Origin: Rhizophagus clarus
Lineage: Eukaryota; Glomeromycota; Glomeromycetes; Glomerales; Glomeraceae
DNA: 64,000 bases
Direction of reading: 5' to 3'
Assembly (NCBI GenBank): GCA_015698045.1
Contig: BLAL01000034.1
Location: forward strand, 124,001 to 188,000
Positions 58,731 to 64,000 of this stretch are shown here, piece after piece (position 1 is the stretch's first letter; the number at the start of each line of letters is the position of its first letter). A program made the position numbers and the translations under genes. The notes below the pieces were generated by a model that saw nothing but the letters and a program-made list of their open reading frames with translations, was not told the origin of the DNA and searched no databases.

Positions 58731-61209
58731 TACTATTTTTTACATGTATTTATGAAATTTTGTAACAAGAGTTACCATTTTCACATATATCATTTATACG
58801 CATATATTTAAAAGTTATAAATAAAAGTCTTAATTATATTTTTTAGTAAAATAATATATGAAAAAACAGGTCAAGCTAACTCCTAATAATAACAAATGAA
58901 TGTTTCTCCTTGAATCTGAGTTGCATTTAACAATAAAAACCTGACGAACCGCAATTTTACGATAAACCGTATTTAATATTAATGGAGTAATGTCGTACCT
59001 CCAATGACTATCACAATCATAATAGAACAATGCAGTAGAAATTATTTGTCATCTATGTATCTTTCCTAATTTCCCAAATATGATATTTTTCGTGATTGCT
59101 AAGTAATAATGATATCTGGGTTAGTGTTTTTAACTATTTGATTATTTTAATGTGAACTATTTCTAAAGAAAGATTTCACCAACATGTTCTGTTATGTTAG
59201 CGACTAGCGTTACATGGTTTAATCAAGTTTTTTAATAAATCCAAGATAATGTATTGCGATATTTTATTATTTTCCTAATGATTTCTAACAATTAATGCAT
59301 CAAATCCTAGTTCCATTAGAATACTAAAAACACGTAAATATTTGTAAAATACTAAGAAGAGGTAACTCTCCTTCTAAAAGTCTAAGGCCAGATGTGAGAA
59401 AAAAAAATAGAATGAAATTTCCCCTATAACATGTCCCGAAATTAACTGGCCCTTACAGTGTCACCCCTTTGACACTGCCTTTTCTTCGAAAAGTCTGTTG
59501 TACATTATTTCATAATGCAAGCAAGGCAGATATAATTAATACATCTATACATATTTTTTAATTGCGTACATCGTACCCAAAAGTTAACCAAAGATTGCTA
59601 TGTGCAGTCCGTCTTGCTGTTGAGAAAAAATATATTAGTTACAATAACATTAATTTTTTTCTGGTAACGATCCTCATCTGTAATACCAAGAATATAAGGA
59701 TCATGTGCCTTTTTTCAACGAATAAAAGTTGTCTTTCATTTATTGATCATTTTTTTTTAAGTTAAAAATCTTTATCATAGTATCATATGTGCAAATGCAA
59801 TATATAGTGTTAAATTTTCAAGAGACGAACAGAAGAAATATCGAACACCATATCTTATACAATAATCATGTTCTTTATTGGAAACAAAATAACCTAAGTC
59901 TTAGAAATACTGTATTACAAAATTATCCACACGTGACTATCTATACGTTATTCATTATGCCCTGTAAATTGTACTAATAATCCGATACTTGAAGGCTATC
60001 TGTTATTCTCTTATTTTTTCTGTATTCGATTTCTTTGTTATTAACGAATTATCATCCTCCCTTTTTATCTATATGTTTACTAATTCGTATTACTTCTTTA
60101 TCGTAATTAATGTGTGTAGGTTCAAATATGAAGAGATATGAAAATCATTGCAGAAACGAGGAGGTTCCACAATACACTATTAAATAAGAACAAGATTTAA
60201 CCATATGATACCATAATTTACAATCGCACAGAAACTTTGATATATGTCCAATCTCTGCATCATACGAAATAGTTACTCCTTAAATAATATTCTCGATCAC
60301 GTTCCTGAAAATACAATGATAGACCCCAGTTAAATTGCTTCCCTTTGGCATCATTACCTAAAGAACGGTTAATTTCCATATATACTTGAGTTGTTTTCAT
60401 TTAGGAAAATAATGGTATGTGTTTTGCAAAAATGTCATTCTTAATTTTTTTTTTTTTTTGATAGGTTCGAGAGGATAACACAATAGCAACTCTCTAGTTA
60501 ATGTTACAAAAAATATATATATATGTTTAGAATAAGCGTGAAATGTCTTGCTTCTCAATTCGTAATGTACTGCAGTTTATCCAATAGTAGCAACTCGTCT
60601 ACGAATAGTGTGTTGGCATATTGATGATAACGAAGAGAAAGAGGCTGAGATATAGTAGTTGGAGTTTGCTGAGACGACAATGATAGTATCGATAAACCTT
60701 ATAAAAAAAATCTAGTACGAAATTCTTCATAACTTGTATGTATTATTGACTCGTAAATTCTCAAAATAATTGGATCCTAAAATACCCCAACCCTAGGACA
60801 ACACATGACAATCGCTTTTTAAATAACTTCTGGTTAAAGAGGTGTTACAAAAACATGTATTGTGTAAGTTTTCTAGATATGTATTGTACGGTTAACTTTT
60901 TTTGTATATATACATTTTTAGTAACCATACATGTATATAATAAATAATGGAAAAATTATACTTTGAAAAAAAAGAAGATATAATTTATAGTAAAATATTA
61001 ATTATTAAATTAATCATGCATACTTTCGCAACAGCACTTTAAAAAAAATAATATTTCATTACAGTAAAATTTATTTAATAGGCAAATAAAAACACGATAT
61101 TTCTAATAAAATAATTACGAAGAGTACTGTACATAAAAAACTAATTAAATATTTAATAAAAATCAATATTTAAATAATCCTAAACCTGCTGAATAACTTT
61201 GCGTATTAA
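58731..61209. other. Non-coding, nothing recognised
   Basis: Contains poly-A/T tracts and a small hairpin with arms AGTGTCA/TGACACT at 59457-59476. Short open frames (59562-59765, 59789-59977) have no family resemblance. Confidence 0.45.
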
Positions 61210-61239
61210 ATATTGAACCTAAGGTATAGGAGGTTCTTC

Positions 61240-61515
61240 TTTTTTATAAAGATGCTCTTAGTCACAGATGGGAAGAAAATTTTTTTTTATTTAAGAAACG
61301 TTTTTGACAAAGCATTTCTTTTTTCTTTTCATAGGAACGTACGAATTCACAGCAAGGTAAATGGGGAAGGGAAGCTTTTTTTAACTAAGAAATGTTTTTA
61401 ATAAAACATTTCTTTCTGCTTTCTGTAAGAATACTACCAAGCGCAAACCCGAAAAATAGAGGGAAAAAATTAAGAAATGCTTCTGATAAAAAATTCTTCA
61501 ATTCTTTTTGTAAGA
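61240..61515 (+). repeat. Three degenerate repeats, each with a hairpin
   Basis: Each unit contains AAGAAA(C/T)G-TTT ... AAA-CATTTCTT inverted arms: near 61293-61320, 61388-61415 and 61472-61500. The middle one is almost perfect. Between them are GGAAG and GTAAGAATRCTA words. The period is roughly 85-95 bases. Confidence 0.6.
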
Positions 61516-61529
61516 ATGCTAGTTTACTT

Positions 61530-62170
61530 AAACATGGACATGATTTATAAAACCAAACTATACCAGACTATAGAGTTTTCCTTATTTTTGTATTAATCTT
61601 TCATTTTTGGATTTCAAGATCTTCTTGAATTTTGACCATGCTTTTTGATCTTTACTTTTACGATATAATTTGATCTTTTTGTTTTAATGTTTTACTTTAA
61701 TAATAATACTTGTTTTAGTAAATTTCATTTATGATGTGTGTAGTTTTTACAATGAATGTGATGTTAATTATATTGTTAATAAAATTTTTAAATATAATTT
61801 CATAGATTGTAAGGGACGCGTAAATTTTTATTATTTAGCCAATTAAAAAATAACTTAAATCACGTGACCTCGCGGCATAAAATTAAACCCATAAAAAATT
61901 TCTTAACGTATCGAAAAAAAAATAAATAAATAATTTTTTATTTTTCGTAAAAAAAAAAAAAATGATTTGTGCTGCACATAAAATTTGATGATACGTTGTG
62001 TGTAGCTTTATGTATGTAACAGTAAGTATTCACTTGAGTTACATGATAAACTCGATATGGGATTAAAATTTAAAATACTCTTCCCTGTTCTGAAAACTTT
62101 GTTTTTTTTTCTTAAAATAAATAAATAATTTTTTTCTAAGAAATTTGAAGTCGTTATAATTTGTTTCATT
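61530..62170. other. Kinase gene upstream flank
   Basis: AT-rich DNA before the kinase ATG. No clear TATA element chosen. Confidence 0.4.
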
Positions 62171-63570
62171 ATGTCTTATGGCAAAAATGAATTAGTTAAT
62201 ACCGCAATTAAAAGAGCATTTGCATTAGTAGATTATAATATTTATAATGATACGCATAAACGATATGAATTTAAAAAACAAACAATTCTTACTGATGAAT
62301 CACTTACAGAAAATGAAAAAAATGAAGCAATAATATTAATAACTAAAGCTTATGATGCTGATAAAATTACTTTTAATGAAGGTATGACAAGAATTTGTGA
62401 AATTTGTAATCAAAAATGTTTAGCTACATTATATTGTGAACATAGTGTTCGAAATTATTTAAAAGCAAATTTTTTAAATTGGACATCTGGAAATGAGAAT
62501 ATTGATAATTTAATACAAGAATGTCAAATTAATACTTTCAAGCCAAATAGAATAGTAGAATGGGTTCCATATAATAATTTAAAAAATATTAAATATCTAG
62601 CAAAAGGTGGATTCTCTGAAATTTATACAGCAAACTGGATTGAAGGACATTTTATTGAATGGGACTCTAAAGAACAACAATTAAAAAGATTTGGAAATCA
62701 AATAATAGTACTTAAAAGGTTAGAAAATGTTGAAAATGCAAATCATAGTTGGCTTGAAGAGGTTAGTAATATATTTGTATTAAACGGATAAATGATAAAA
62801 TTTACTTAAATATTTTTTTTTTATAGGCTAAATCACATTTAATTATAAGTAATAAATGGCCAGATATTGTTCAATGTTATGGATTAACACAAGATCCATC
62901 AAATGGAGATTATATGCTTGTAATGAATAAATTGAATATAGATTTAAGAAAATATTTACAACAAAATCATTACAAACTTACATGGAAGGAAAGAATTAGT
63001 ATTATTAATGATGTAACTATGGCACTTTCAAGGATTCATGATGAGAAAGCAATTCATAGAGATTTGCATTCTGGCAACATATTATTTAAAACTGAAACAT
63101 TTCGCATTAGTGATCTTGGATTCTGTGGACCAGTAGATAAACCATTAAAAAGTATATATGGAAATCTTCCTTATATAGCACCCGAGGTTATTATTGGAAA
63201 AGAACAGACTTATGAATCTGATATTTATAGTATTGCAATGCTTATGTGGGAAATTTCATCTGGACAACCACCATTTATTAATTATGAACATAATTATGAT
63301 CTTGCTATGAATATTATTAATGGTATAAGACCAAAAATTGGTTCAGGAACTCCTTTAAAATATGAAAATTTAATGAAACAATGTTGGGATGCTGACCCAT
63401 CAAATAGACCTAATATTGAAACACTTCGGAACAAAATAAGAGAACTTAATTTATTTTATCAAAATAAATCAAATGATCAAACAGAAGAAAATAATAATAA
63501 TTTAGAAATAAATAATAATGTTAATAATTCGGAAAATTCTATTAGTACAAGTAAAGTTCATCAAATTTGA
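62171..63570 (+). CDS. Protein kinase, tyrosine-kinase-like family typical of Glomeromycotina
   Basis: Exons 62171-62761 and 62827-63570 (intron gttagt...tag) give 444 residues. Residues 1-130 are a lineage-typical N-terminus with CEICNQKCLATLYCEH (76-91), a possible zinc knuckle, and a Trp-rich stretch. The kinase domain runs from about 136 to 400. It has an LAKGGFSEIY glycine loop, VLKRL with the ATP Lys, IHRDLHSGNIL as catalytic loop (274-283), SDLGF in place of DFG (292-296), YIAPE, and a C-lobe ending in CWDADPSNRPNI. All core residues are present, so it is probably active. The Asn-rich tail stops at KVHQI where relatives continue with FENLPEPRNATE; that continuation is present downstream in another frame. 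These kinases are hugely expanded in this lineage, often with Sel1 repeats. The specific target is unknown. Confidence 0.85.
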
Positions 63571-64000
63571 AAATCTCCCAGAACCAAGAAATGCAACTGA
63601 AGGTATTAAATTAATTATAAATTTTTTTGTTAATTAATGAAAAAAATGCTAATATCAATGCTTTGCTTATATAATTAATGATATTTTTTTCACTTGAAAC
63701 AACAATAGAAGAATTAGAAGGTACGATTATTTTTATTTATAAGTGATTCAAATGATTATCTAATAAATTATTACTATATAGTATTTTATAGTAAATCACT
63801 TGACTTTCATATTCCTGATAATAGTAAGTATTTTTAGATTTATATTAAATCGTTATAAAACAAAATTCGTTTATCCATTTTACTTTATTTAGTTGATGAT
63901 TTTGATAAACTGAATAATCAGAAGAATAGTTTATCAAATAAAACTATTCAGCTGGTAGCAAAGAATTAACTAAAATATCTAAAAGTAATTCAAAGAATGG
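63571..64000 (+). pseudogene. Frameshifted downstream exons of the kinase
   Basis: Just past the stop, the next frame reads FENLPEPRNATE before a gtatta donor. Further small exons read TIEELE, then KSLDFHIPDN, then VDDFDKLNNQKNSLSNKT and, after another frameshift, SAGSKELTKISKSNSKN. These match the usual tail of the family. One extra A in CAAATTT explains the early stop. The window ends before the gene does. Confidence 0.55.

Noticed and set aside
1-64000. tRNA, rRNA or spliceosomal RNA genes
   Set aside because: I looked for T-loop motifs (GGTTCRAATCC) and cloverleaf-like arms and found no convincing candidate by eye; a covariance-model scan would be decisive.

Overview
The window looks like nuclear DNA of an arbuscular mycorrhizal fungus, most likely Rhizophagus irregularis or a close Glomeromycotina relative. 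This rests on the very AT-rich composition, long A/T homopolymers, short introns of the gtaagt...tag type, and typical gene families (tyrosine-kinase-like kinases with a Cys-rich N-terminus, SAM-domain proteins, BED-hAT, Plavaka and Tc1-like transposons). The species is inferred from recalled family resemblance, not from a search. Gene density is low and most of the window is mobile or repeat DNA.

Layout. 0-4.8 kb: non-coding, with a degenerate 267-bp duplication. 4.8-8.8 kb (minus strand): a spliced sucrose/H+ symporter-like MFS transporter with a 14-nt micro-exon, then a signal-peptide, DPxN/Ala-Pro-repeat cell-surface protein. 12.0-12.8 kb: an astacin metalloprotease. 15.0-20.7 kb: two nearly identical hAT elements in inverted orientation whose 8-bp target duplications are exchanged between the copies. 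20.9-22.7 kb: a SAM / restriction-endonuclease-like / kinase protein. 25.7-30.5 kb: a TIR-bounded Tc1/mariner-like element holding a decayed DD34E transposase and a second, convergent decayed gene. 31.3-33.6 kb: a non-autonomous hAT-type element filled with a 195-bp tandem array, inserted in a GATATC-rich repeat. 34.3-36.9 kb: two gene remnants. 37.2-40.6 kb: a second element-like block filled with about 118-bp tandem repeats. 40.8-41.3 kb: a Myb/SANT-like remnant. 43.6-50.85 kb: nested insertions, with a P-element-like transposon (open 1,450-residue reading frame over eight or nine exons) inside a CCCTATAA-ended element, itself inside a gene fragment. 51.8-53.9 kb: a dead Plavaka transposase. 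55.7-56.7 kb: a TTAA-targeting MITE. 58.0-58.7 kb: a zinc-binding repeat protein. 62.2-64 kb: a protein kinase whose 3' end is frameshifted.

The intact host genes (transporter, surface protein, astacin, kinases, zinc protein) fit sugar handling, the cell surface or secretion, and signalling. They form no operon-like unit. The main biology here is the turnover of DNA transposons: nesting, inversion through paired copies, minisatellite growth inside elements, and one apparently intact P-like transposase. All exon structures were read by eye from splice consensus and frame continuity, and no database or computation was used.
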